Positions 1-6,697 of a DNA stretch of 6,697 bases are shown piece by piece. A program made the translations under genes and the position numbers. Under the pieces are notes generated by a model. It was not told where the DNA came from. It searched no databases and saw nothing but the letters and a program-made list of their open reading frames with translations. Source of the stretch: Bacteroidales bacterium (GTDB taxonomy: Bacteria; Bacteroidota; Bacteroidia; Bacteroidales; DTU049); NCBI GenBank assembly GCA_018432645.1, contig JAHDSP010000149.1:1-6697 (forward strand), read 5' to 3'. Every line of letters starts with the position of its first letter. Position 1 is the first letter of the stretch.

Positions 1-1
1 T

Positions 2-646
2 AATGCTGATAAAAAGCTATTCAAGCTATTTACTTTTTCGAGACTAAAAATACCACAATATCGCATAATAAATGAATATATTAGAATAATATCAGACCAC
101 ATAGAATGGCAGATTTCATTTATTCCCGAGATTAGCACACGTGAGTTTATTCAAGGCATATTTCGAGAACAAGAATTTGAATTAGGAAACAGAAATGCTC
201 GAATAAACTGTAGAATACAAAATATCGAGATGCTATCACCACCAGAGTTTAAAGAATCTATGACCTTTCATACAATCTCTCCCATCTGCCTGACACTCAA
301 AAGAGATAATGGATCTGATGAATACATCTCGCCCACTCATCCAATGGCTATGCCACTTATCAAACAAAATCTAATAGATAAATATAAAGCTATACAAGGT
401 AAGGACTTTCCTAATTCTGATTTTGATTTCGATTTTAAAGTAATTAATGAACCTCGCTCTTCACTAATTACTATCAAAGCCGATACGCCACAAGAAAGCA
501 AAGTACGTGGATATAGTTGTATTTTTCAACTGACAGCACCAATAGAACTTATGAAAATAGCATATGATGGAGGCGTAGGTAGCAAAAACAGCATGGGATT
601 TGGGATGGTGGAGGTAAAGAATGAAAATAATAAAAAGGAAAACTAA
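2..646 (+). CDS. cas6: Cas6, CRISPR pre-crRNA endoribonuclease (5' partial)
   Basis: Cas6 is the metal-independent RNase that cuts CRISPR transcripts inside the repeat to give crRNAs. The frame is open from base 2, giving 214 residues and no start, so the N-terminus lies outside the window; the ATG at 230 is internal, because family sequence precedes it. The visible residues show two ferredoxin-like halves. KLFTFS (8-13) matches the KLFTYS stretch of Pyrococcus Cas6 as I recall it. FHTISPICLTL (89-99) matches the conserved 'SPI' strand. The C-terminal glycine-rich RNA-binding loop (residues 190-201; GGVG, then GFG) is textbook. By that comparison about 45 residues are missing, including the usual catalytic Tyr and His, so activity cannot be judged; the Lys at visible residue 8 fits the third active-site position. 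It is the first gene seen of the operon, 8 nt before cas8b. Its leucine codons (11 of 12 CTN) differ from the next four genes. Confidence 0.95.
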   Translation, partial: NADKKLFKLFTFSRLKIPQYRIINEYIRIISDHIEWQISFIPEISTREFIQGIFREQEFELGNRNARINCRIQNIEMLSPPEFKESMTFHTISPICLTLKRDNGSDEYISPTHPMAMPLIKQNLIDKYKAIQGKDFPNSDFDFDFKVINEPRSSLITIKADTPQESKVRGYSCIFQLTAPIELMKIAYDGGVGSKNSMGFGMVEVKNENNKKEN

Positions 647-652
647 AAGGAA
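647..652 (+). promoter_or_regulatory. possible ribosome binding site of cas8b
   Basis: AAGGAA lies 2 nt before the ATG at 655 and directly follows the cas6 stop. It is the only Shine-Dalgarno-like sequence at a gene junction here. The spacing is shorter than usual, and Bacteroidetes ribosomes rely little on such sites, so its role is doubtful; it mainly supports 655 as the start. Confidence 0.3.
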
Positions 653-654
653 TT

Positions 655-2265
655 ATGTTACAAGAAATAATCATTGAAAAAACAAGTAACTTTTGGATAG
701 ATAATGGAATTGTTGGCTTGTATAAAGTTCTGCGCTTATTACCTGAAGCCGAAGACTTCGATATTCGTTTAGAAAGTGATAAACTTGAAATTAAAGCTTT
801 AGATGATTCTTTTGATGTTGCTGATTTTTTGAACAAAGCGAAAGATCATGTAGCTCAGCAATATTTAAAAAAAACAGAGAATTATGGTTGGATTTTAAAA
901 AATGACGGAGAATTTGAAGTTTATCGTAAAACTGATTTTAAAATGCACTTAAAACCTTTTTTTACAGGAAAAACTCCTTATACCGAAGGAGCAATTTGTA
1001 CGCCTGACGCGAATGAGAAAGATAATGTTAGACGAATGAATAATGATGAATATACTAAATTTTTATCTTTTCAAGAAAAAATATTTTCAAATAACCCTGA
1101 AAAAATAAAATTAGGAAAAAAAGGTTTTATTAATTCACCTCCAAAATTTGAAATAGGCTCAAATTTTACAGAAGAATTCCTTAAAAAAGGAGGGAAACTA
1201 TGCTTATTTAGCGGAAAGCAATTTAAAAATGCAAATATAATTACAGGGATGAATTACCCTTTTTTGACCGGAAATAGTGGTGAACTAAATTTTGATTCCG
1301 CATTAAAAGTAAAACCTAAAATTTCTGCACTGTATGACTTTGTTTCGCTTTTTTCCTTTTACAATCTGAATTATTTAATGCAAAATGATTTAAAACACTA
1401 TTTTATTTTGTATGATGATAATTTAAAAGAACTTGAAAGTTTTTATGATATTATTAATGCGGACATAAATAATCTTACAAAACTTGATTTTTGTAGTTTC
1501 GAAACTCAGATTATAGGAACTCAATATGAATCAGAAAGTTTGTTCAATTTCTTACTCTCTGTTTATGCCCAAGTAAATCAGCGCATAAACAGAGATAAAA
1601 GAAGAGGAATTTTGTTGAGTAAAAGTGTATTTACCTTATCAAATGACGGTAATATTTTTCGCGAAGTAAAAGAATATACTTCGTTGAACGCATTGTTCGA
1701 ATTATTGGATTGTTATGAAAACTACAAGGATGATGAACGCAGTTACCGTGAACCATTTTTGAATTTTATTCGTTATTTTTCTCAACGAATGGATAGTGGA
1801 AAGTATGATACAACTTGGCGTAATCACTTATGCTCGGATATACTTTCGTTTCGTAGCATTCTTAAAACTGTTGAATGGTTTTTAGGTGAAGTAAAAATAA
1901 AAGAAGATAAAGGAAATATCTCATTCCTGGATAAAATCATTGAAATATATAATTTAAAAACCCAAAAAAATATGAAAGCAGAAATGGTAGATATTTGTAA
2001 GGCGGTTGGAAACCGTATCGGCGCCTATTGTCGTAAAAATGATGACAAAGGGATTCTTTATTCAATAAGAAATGCCAAAAGTAGGACTGAGTTTCTTAAT
2101 GTATTAGCCGAAACTCAGTTTAGAACCGAAGTATCTTTTAGCGAAACTTTTTTTAAGGAGCTACCTGACAATTCTCAATGGGAAGAATATAAGGCATTGG
2201 TAAGTATTTTTGCCATGAATAGCTTCTTATTTAAGGAAGGTAAAACAACGGAAAATAATAAATAA
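655..2265 (+). CDS. cas8b: Type I-B Cascade large subunit Cas8b (Cst1-like)
   Basis: This is the large Cascade subunit, expected to recognise the PAM, help open the target DNA and recruit Cas3. The 536 residues are within the usual size. The N-terminus has FWIDNGIVGLYKVL (13-26), like the 'W-D-GI-GL' start of Cst1 proteins. The central part keeps the scaffold of the family's zinc-binding region: C183-LFSG, YPFLTG (201-206), LNFDS (211-215). However, only C183 of the expected two CxxC pairs is present: S186 stands at the second position, and KISALYDF (222-229) has no cysteine. Residues about 380-536 look largely helical, with IGAYCRKNDDKGILYSIRNA (455-474), resembling the small-subunit-like tail of I-B Cas8 proteins. 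Position between cas6 and cas7 supports the call strongly, since Cas8 is the least conserved Cascade protein. The start at 655 is the first ATG after cas6. Base composition is AT-rich (about 29% G+C over 661-1260) and leucine is mostly TTA/TTG. The I-B Cst1 branch is inferred from motifs and from the Cst2-type Cas7 next door. Confidence 0.88.
   Translation: MLQEIIIEKTSNFWIDNGIVGLYKVLRLLPEAEDFDIRLESDKLEIKALDDSFDVADFLNKAKDHVAQQYLKKTENYGWILKNDGEFEVYRKTDFKMHLKPFFTGKTPYTEGAICTPDANEKDNVRRMNNDEYTKFLSFQEKIFSNNPEKIKLGKKGFINSPPKFEIGSNFTEEFLKKGGKLCLFSGKQFKNANIITGMNYPFLTGNSGELNFDSALKVKPKISALYDFVSLFSFYNLNYLMQNDLKHYFILYDDNLKELESFYDIINADINNLTKLDFCSFETQIIGTQYESESLFNFLLSVYAQVNQRINRDKRRGILLSKSVFTLSNDGNIFREVKEYTSLNALFELLDCYENYKDDERSYREPFLNFIRYFSQRMDSGKYDTTWRNHLCSDILSFRSILKTVEWFLGEVKIKEDKGNISFLDKIIEIYNLKTQKNMKAEMVDICKAVGNRIGAYCRKNDDKGILYSIRNAKSRTEFLNVLAETQFRTEVSFSETFFKELPDNSQWEEYKALVSIFAMNSFLFKEGKTTENNK
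1972..2265 (+). other. candidate internal start in cas8b for a Cas11-like small subunit
   Basis: The in-frame ATG at 1972 (Cas8b Met440) sits behind an A-rich leader (1951-1971, with A at -3, -6, -12 and -13), the kind of context Bacteroidetes ribosomes favour. It would give a 97-residue helical protein equal to the C-terminus of Cas8b. In several type I-B, I-C and I-D systems the small subunit Cas11 is made from an internal start in the large-subunit gene, and no separate cas11 gene is seen here. An earlier in-frame ATG at 1789 would give 158 residues, nearer the usual Cas11 size or above it, but follows a T-rich leader. Expression is inference only. Confidence 0.3.
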
Positions 2266-2283
2266 TATTAAAAAAAATTAATT
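2266..2283 (+). promoter_or_regulatory. A-rich translation leader of cas7
   Basis: The 18-nt gap between the cas8b stop and the cas7 ATG has only A and T and includes a run of eight A (2270-2277). There is no Shine-Dalgarno sequence. Such leaders are typical of Bacteroidetes starts, and this one may give strong initiation of cas7, whose product is needed in several copies per Cascade. The stronger initiation is inference. Confidence 0.4.
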
Positions 2284-3219
2284 ATGGAAACAAATCAAAT
2301 TGTTAATTGCGTAAATATCGCTTATATTTTTAAAACTTCCTTAGGAAGCATCAATGGCAGTTGGACGGAAGGCAATGTCAGTACTGTTAAGAAAATCACA
2401 TTACCAAATGGGACGCAGCTACCATATGTTTCTGGACAAAGTATTAAGTATCAAATTCGTAAGGCATGGAAAGAAATGGGATTGGGAGATTTATTGTCTG
2501 AGGTAAAACAGGCTGAAAAAAAGGCCGGCGTTGACTTTACTTCCGGAGAGCCAAATAACTATTTAGACGATGATTTATTGGGTTATATGATTGCCTCCTC
2601 CGGAGAAAACAGACGCCGCACAGCAGTTGTACGTACTTCAGCAGCAATCGGATTATTCCCATTCCGAAATGATCGTGATTTGGGCACTAAATCAAAAGAA
2701 CTAACAGGAGGAGATGTGTCAGCCGGCGGAAATATTTTTGAAACAGAGATTTATTACAACTATTTTAGAGTAAATATTTTGGTGGAGCTTGATCGGTTGG
2801 GCGTATTCCAGGATTTTGAACTGGCAAAAGCCGATAAAGGCAAAGTTCAATCATTATCACCTCAAGAAAAACGAGAAAGATTGATTTATTTTTTGAAAGC
2901 ACTTTCTTATATTTGGGGAGGAGGCAAACAGTCACGGTTGCTGACTGACATGTCGCCAAAATTTTTGGCTATTACTTTTCAAAACGTCAAATCACCCATT
3001 TTCCTTGAAACATTGACCGTTTCACAAAATGAAGAGTTAAACACAAAAACCATAAATGAAGTACTTAATGGAAATTCTAGAATTATTAAAAAACAATTTT
3101 TAGGTTTCCAATCTGGGATTTTCAAAAATGATGATGAGATTTCACTTTTACCTGAGATAATGAATATACAATCGACATTTGAAAATACGGTAGAATATAT
3201 AAAAAATGAACTGTTTTAA
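2284..3219 (+). CDS. cas7: Type I-B Cascade backbone Cas7 (Cst2/DevR family)
   Basis: Cas7 is the RAMP-fold protein whose several copies coat the crRNA spacer and form the Cascade backbone. The 311 residues contain the family's hallmarks in order: GSINGSWTEGN (21-31), LPYVSGQSIKYQIR (46-59), RTSAAIGLFPF (117-127), EIYYNYFRVNILVELDRLGV (155-174) and the glycine-rich IWGGGKQSRLLTDMSP (210-225) with its basic residues. These identify the Cst2/DevR group of type I-B, named after a Myxococcus development protein. The start follows an A-rich leader and leaves the first RAMP strand (CVNIAYIFKTSLG) complete. The gene ends 2 nt before cas5. Its first half is the richest in G+C of the window (about 42% over 2341-2640), which may reflect strong conservation, but leucine is still mainly TTA/TTG (21 of 31), as in its neighbours cas8b and cas3. 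Confidence 0.96.
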   Translation: METNQIVNCVNIAYIFKTSLGSINGSWTEGNVSTVKKITLPNGTQLPYVSGQSIKYQIRKAWKEMGLGDLLSEVKQAEKKAGVDFTSGEPNNYLDDDLLGYMIASSGENRRRTAVVRTSAAIGLFPFRNDRDLGTKSKELTGGDVSAGGNIFETEIYYNYFRVNILVELDRLGVFQDFELAKADKGKVQSLSPQEKRERLIYFLKALSYIWGGGKQSRLLTDMSPKFLAITFQNVKSPIFLETLTVSQNEELNTKTINEVLNGNSRIIKKQFLGFQSGIFKNDDEISLLPEIMNIQSTFENTVEYIKNELF

Positions 3220-3221
3220 CA

Positions 3222-3977
3222 ATGAAGTTTATAAGAGTAATATGTTTCGGTAGCCTGAATTCATTTCGGCAACCTGACTTCCATACCTACCATAAGACAC
3301 TCCCTCTTCCTCCCAAAACGACGGTAGCGGGAATGATTGGCAGTGCTTTGGGTATTTCTCCTGAAAAAGTCAATGACGAATGGATAAAAAATAATCGTTT
3401 TCAGATGGGAATTGTAGGTAAAAATAACGGCAAGGCAAATGATTTATGGCAAATAAGAAAATATACAGATAAATACATCAAAGATTATATTAAAGGGAAA
3501 AATCAATATCCCTTTTTTACTGCCGTAATTGTTAGAGAATTACTGTATTCTTCGGAATTTATTTTATATCTTCATTTCAAAGATGAAAATGATTATGAAC
3601 TAGTCAGTAGTAAATTACAAAATCCTGAATGGGCACTTTCTTTAGGTAGGGAGGATGAATTAGTTTTGATAAAAGAAATTCGGCAAATGAATTTGGAAGA
3701 AAAGTCAAATATTAGTTTTTGCAATACCATTTTACCAATTGATTTTACAAAGACGCCTTATGAAATTGAGTTAAATATGCAAAATACTTCAGGTAATTTA
3801 TTAGATGAAGCACCCAAATCAATAAAATTACCCATAACATTTTCATACAATGATGATGGAGCAAGAGAAGCCAATGAATATCAGCAATTTACATTTATCT
3901 ACAATTTGCCTATCAAACCCAAGGATAGTAGAGGCTTTTATGATGAAGAACTAAATTATTCCTTCCAAATTTTTTAG
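3222..3977 (+). CDS. cas5: Type I-B Cascade subunit Cas5 (Cas5t-like)
   Basis: Cas5 is the RAMP-family Cascade subunit that caps the 5' handle of the crRNA and contacts Cas8. The 251 residues show the conserved N-terminal pattern: strand IRVICFG (4-10), then F15 and P18, then LPLPPKTTVAGMIGSALG (27-44), the signature 'P-P-K-T-T-x-x-G-M-x-G-A' region. RELLYSSEFILYLHF (105-119) and SLGREDELVLI (140-150, family form 'LGR-D-LV') follow. Cas6 is encoded separately, so Cas5 is expected to be non-catalytic, unlike Cas5d of type I-C. The start lies 2 nt after the cas7 stop and the gene ends 3 nt before cas3, without a clear ribosome binding site at either junction, consistent with coupled translation. 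The Cas5t sub-name rests mostly on its Cst1/Cst2-type neighbours. Confidence 0.94.
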   Translation: MKFIRVICFGSLNSFRQPDFHTYHKTLPLPPKTTVAGMIGSALGISPEKVNDEWIKNNRFQMGIVGKNNGKANDLWQIRKYTDKYIKDYIKGKNQYPFFTAVIVRELLYSSEFILYLHFKDENDYELVSSKLQNPEWALSLGREDELVLIKEIRQMNLEEKSNISFCNTILPIDFTKTPYEIELNMQNTSGNLLDEAPKSIKLPITFSYNDDGAREANEYQQFTFIYNLPIKPKDSRGFYDEELNYSFQIF

Positions 3978-3980
3978 TTC

Positions 3981-6290
3981 ATGAAATACAGTGAAATTTT
4001 AGCGAAAAGCGAACCCCCAAAAACATTGATAGAGCATACGAACGATAGCTTATATTGGTTTTCCAAGGTTTTGAATTGGTATGAAATTTTGATAAATAAA
4101 ATGTCAGAACATTATTCACTTGCCAAGTCCAATATAATTAAACGTCTTTTTATTACAGTGGCTTTCCATGACATAGGTAAAGCCACAGAGCGGTTTCAGG
4201 ATAAAGTTAGGGGGCTTCCTTTGAATATGCTTGAATCTCACGCGTTGACTTCCGTCCCTTTTATTTACAAGGAAATAAAAGATAACCCTATAAAAGTTAT
4301 TGACGGGAATCCATTCTTTCCGGAAATTCTCGCTGTAGCAAGCCATCACAGCAAATTGAAAAATGGACTGTTTCAAGATTATGAAAGAATGAGAATTACC
4401 TTTGCCGATAAAGATTATTTCCAAACATTCTATGAAAACATTAACCAGCAGGCAATAAAACTAAATATCCCCAATTGGCAATTTTTAAAATTTTATGATG
4501 AAGTAATTGAACAAAATCCTTATTGGATTTTCTATGATGAGGTAATGAATTATATAGGTTCTTATAAATATGAAAAGACAAATGTAATCAGGGATTTATT
4601 TTTACTTTTTAAATCAGTTTTGCATTATTGTGATTGGTTAGCTTCCTCCAATAATACAACCTATAATTATTCTGCTAATGAAAATAATGAATTTATTACA
4701 GCTAAAATGAAAATTAAAGTGCCCCAATTTGTTGGTTGGGAATCTTTTCAATTGCATGCCGCAAAATCATCTTCAAAAAACGTTTTTATTCAGATCCCCA
4801 CAGGACAGGGAAAAACGGAAGCTTCCATTTTATGGGCAACACAAAATAATGTCAATCAGAAAATCTTATTTTTATTACCTACAATGGTAACAACGACCAA
4901 AATGTGGGAAAGAATGATTCACTTTTTCGGAGGTACAGAAAATGTTGGTCTTTCACATAGTACAGCAAAATATATATTAAGAGAAAAAGAAGAGGATATG
5001 GAGCCTGAGACACTGAGAAGTCAATATCTGTATAATCGTACATTTTTTAAACCTGTGACTGTAGCTACTCTCGACCAACTAATATATAGTTTTTTTAATT
5101 GGGGATATTGGGTGTTAACAGGATCGGCAAGTTTCAATGCAAAAATTATTATCGATGAAGTTCATACATATGACCCTTATACTTTTGGTCTACTATTAAA
5201 AGTAATTGAATGTATTAATCCTTACAACACACAATTTGCAGTGATGAGTGCATCTTTGCCGGAAATATTAAAGCAAGAATTAGAAAAAGTTTTGCCTAAT
5301 TACGAATTGATAAAAGAACAAAAATTCGATGACAAACAACGCCATATAGTTGAAGTGAGTGACTGTTTTATCGAACAATGCGTAAGTGATATTGTTAGCG
5401 ATTATTATTTAAACAAAAAAGTTTTGGTTGTTTGCAATACAATTGCCAAGGCTCGTGAAATTTTCGATCTTTTGGATGAAAAAATACCCTTGGAACACAA
5501 GATGCTTTATCATTCTCAATTTATATTACAAGACAAAAAGAACAAGGAAGATTTGCTAGAAAATTTGAAATCGAAAGATAATAGATTTGTTGCTGTTTGT
5601 ACACAAATTGTAGAAGTTAGCCTGGATATTGATTTTGATGTTCTTTATACCGAGAATGCCCCAATTGATGCAATTATACAACGACTAGGAAGAGTTAACA
5701 GAAGAGGTGAAATTAATAAACGGTTTCCCGATATGCAATTTGCTAAAGTCATTATAACTCGCGAATCAGAAAAAAGCCGAAAATATGTATATAAAACTTT
5801 AGCTAATGTTCTGTCATTGACTTACTCGAATTTAAGTAATATTGCAAACAAACAAAAAGGGAATATTTCAGAAAAAGATTGGAAAAATCTTGTGGATATT
5901 ATTTATACAAAAGAAAATTTGGGAGATGAATATTTCAATGAGCTAAATGAAGCAAAAAACTTAATTCCAACAATTTGGAAAGACTATTTAAAAAATATTT
6001 ATACTTTAAATGTTGATGAAGCAAAATTGTATCAAATCAGTTCTCGCAAAAGCGATTATATAACAGTCGAAGCTGTTTTGTTAAAACATTATCAGCAGTA
6101 TAATTTTGACGAATGCATTGCTAATAACAATTATGACTTATTACGAAAATACATTATAAAAGTTCCTTTGTATATTGCAAGAAAATATTCTAATAAAAAA
6201 ATAAATGATTCTGACATTTATTTGTTAGATATGAAATATGATGAATTTTATGGATTGTCATTAGAACCCGACGATCAAAATATAATTTAA
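3981..6290 (+). CDS. cas3: Cas3, HD nuclease and SF2 helicase
   Basis: Cas3 is recruited to Cascade-bound DNA, unwinds it 3' to 5' with ATP and degrades the displaced strand. The 769 residues carry both modules in one chain. The N-terminal HD nuclease has H19, H63-D64 (AFHDIGK), H87, H122-H123 (ASHHS) and D218 (HYCDWLAS), a full set of metal ligands. The helicase has Q257 upstream, Walker A PTGQGKT (273-279), Walker B DEVH (392-395), motif III SAS (423-425; SAT is commoner), motif V around CTQIVEVSLDID (540-551) and motif VI QRLGRVNRRG (567-576). Residues from about 640 form a short C-terminal domain with no motif I can name. The start at 3981 is supported by H19, which needs nearly the whole N-terminus. 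The 3' end is very AT-rich (25% G+C over 5761-6240) and uses TTA/TTG for 17 of the last 20 leucines, in contrast with cas4, which begins 4 nt later. Confidence 0.97.
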   Translation: MKYSEILAKSEPPKTLIEHTNDSLYWFSKVLNWYEILINKMSEHYSLAKSNIIKRLFITVAFHDIGKATERFQDKVRGLPLNMLESHALTSVPFIYKEIKDNPIKVIDGNPFFPEILAVASHHSKLKNGLFQDYERMRITFADKDYFQTFYENINQQAIKLNIPNWQFLKFYDEVIEQNPYWIFYDEVMNYIGSYKYEKTNVIRDLFLLFKSVLHYCDWLASSNNTTYNYSANENNEFITAKMKIKVPQFVGWESFQLHAAKSSSKNVFIQIPTGQGKTEASILWATQNNVNQKILFLLPTMVTTTKMWERMIHFFGGTENVGLSHSTAKYILREKEEDMEPETLRSQYLYNRTFFKPVTVATLDQLIYSFFNWGYWVLTGSASFNAKIIIDEVHTYDPYTFGLLLKVIECINPYNTQFAVMSASLPEILKQELEKVLPNYELIKEQKFDDKQRHIVEVSDCFIEQCVSDIVSDYYLNKKVLVVCNTIAKAREIFDLLDEKIPLEHKMLYHSQFILQDKKNKEDLLENLKSKDNRFVAVCTQIVEVSLDIDFDVLYTENAPIDAIIQRLGRVNRRGEINKRFPDMQFAKVIITRESEKSRKYVYKTLANVLSLTYSNLSNIANKQKGNISEKDWKNLVDIIYTKENLGDEYFNELNEAKNLIPTIWKDYLKNIYTLNVDEAKLYQISSRKSDYITVEAVLLKHYQQYNFDECIANNNYDLLRKYIIKVPLYIARKYSNKKINDSDIYLLDMKYDEFYGLSLEPDDQNII

Positions 6291-6294
6291 AAAT

Positions 6295-6697
6295 ATGAGA
6301 GTTATAGCAACATATTTCAATCTTTATCATGTTTGCAAACGAGAACTCTGGCTGTTAGCAAACGGTATCAGTATGGAGCATACCTCTGACCTAGTGTATG
6401 ATGGCAAACTCATTCACGAAACAAGTTATCCGCAACGTTCCGAAAGATATGAAGAAGTGGAACTCGATGGTATAAAAATCGATTATTATGATGCTCGTAA
6501 TAAAGTAATTCACGAAATTAAGCGGTCGGACAAGGTAGAGCCAGCTCATGAATGGCAAGTGAAATATTATATTTATGTACTAGAGCAAAATGGCATAGAT
6601 GGTGTCACAGGCATACTGGAATACCCAGCGCTCAGACAAACTACTAAAGTAAATTTGACTGATACAGATAGGCAAAAAATTAAAGAAATAGTAGAAA
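6295..6697 (+). CDS. cas4: Cas4, RecB-like nuclease of spacer acquisition (3' partial)
   Basis: Cas4 is an iron-sulfur RecB-family exonuclease that helps Cas1-Cas2 choose PAM-flanked fragments and trim them before integration. The window holds 134 residues; perhaps 30-40 more are missing at the C-terminus. The nuclease residues are visible: H41 (KLIHE), D63 (KIDYYD), E74 and K76 (HEIKRS), then Q88 and Y92 (WQVKYY, the QxxxY motif). C14 (YHVCKREL) is the first cluster cysteine; the three others would lie beyond the edge. The sequence around 86-111 (WQVKYYIYVLEQNG, then EYP) is typical of Cas4. It follows cas3 by 4 nt, so it belongs to the operon, and cas1 and cas2 are expected downstream. G+C (about 37%) and leucine codons (9 of 11 CTN) differ sharply from cas3 and resemble cas6. 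Confidence 0.96.
   Translation, partial: MRVIATYFNLYHVCKRELWLLANGISMEHTSDLVYDGKLIHETSYPQRSERYEEVELDGIKIDYYDARNKVIHEIKRSDKVEPAHEWQVKYYIYVLEQNGIDGVTGILEYPALRQTTKVNLTDTDRQKIKEIVE

Noticed and set aside
230..646. A free-standing 138-residue protein starting at the ATG at 230
   Set aside because: The same frame is open to base 2, and the upstream part carries Cas6 sequence (KLFTFS region), so 230 is an internal Met of a truncated cas6.
549..836. Open frame on the - strand across the cas6-cas8b junction
   Set aside because: Ser- and Lys-rich, low-complexity translation, antisense to two well-supported genes, with no family resemblance.
2765..2959. Short open frame on the - strand inside cas7
   Set aside because: Antisense to strongly conserved Cas7 sequence, including the GGGKQ motif; no recognisable product.
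4116..4424. Open frame on the - strand inside cas3
   Set aside because: Lies opposite the HD nuclease motifs and has no protein-like features of its own.
5180..5187. TACTTTTG, matching the Bacteroidetes -7 promoter element (TAnnTTTG)
   Set aside because: No TTTG-type -33 element at the proper distance, and it lies within the conserved helicase coding region of cas3; a chance match in AT-rich DNA.
1..6697. CRISPR repeat-spacer array
   Set aside because: The window is coding almost end to end, with gaps of at most 18 nt, and no repeated 28-37 nt units were seen on either strand.

Overview
The window is one uninterrupted stretch of a type I-B CRISPR-cas operon, with all genes on the + strand. 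The order is cas6 (5' end cut off by the window) - cas8b (Cst1-like) - cas7 (Cst2/DevR family) - cas5 - cas3 - cas4 (3' end cut off). This is the gene order of the I-B lineage formerly called Tneap (Cst1/Cst2/Cas5t). cas1, cas2 and the repeat-spacer array are not in the window; cas1 and cas2 would be expected just past the right edge, after cas4.

The DNA is AT-rich (roughly 25-40% G+C by hand counts). Most genes start behind A-rich leaders instead of clear Shine-Dalgarno sequences, which fits a Bacteroidetes host (inference, moderate confidence; the sequence cannot fix the species). Gaps between genes are 8, 18, 2, 3 and 4 nt, so all six genes are probably transcribed and translated as one unit whose promoter lies left of the window. 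No terminator, tRNA, IS or CRISPR repeat is seen, and no gene-free stretch exceeds 18 nt.

Function: Cas6 cuts the pre-crRNA. Cas8b, Cas7 and Cas5 form the Cascade complex on the crRNA, as large subunit, backbone, and cap on the 5' handle. Cas3 is the recruited HD nuclease-helicase that degrades the DNA target. Cas4 works with Cas1-Cas2 in choosing and trimming new spacers. Every recognisable catalytic residue inside the window is intact, so the locus looks functional.

The system itself is a known type. Three points deserve a second look. (1) cas6 and cas4 use CTN leucine codons, while the cas8b-cas7-cas5-cas3 block between them uses TTA/TTG, suggesting that the effector block was exchanged as a cassette. 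(2) The Cas8b lacks the paired CxxC cysteines that gave the Cst1 family its name. (3) The 3' end of cas8b has a helical Cas11-like tail and an A-rich internal ATG that could yield a separate small subunit.
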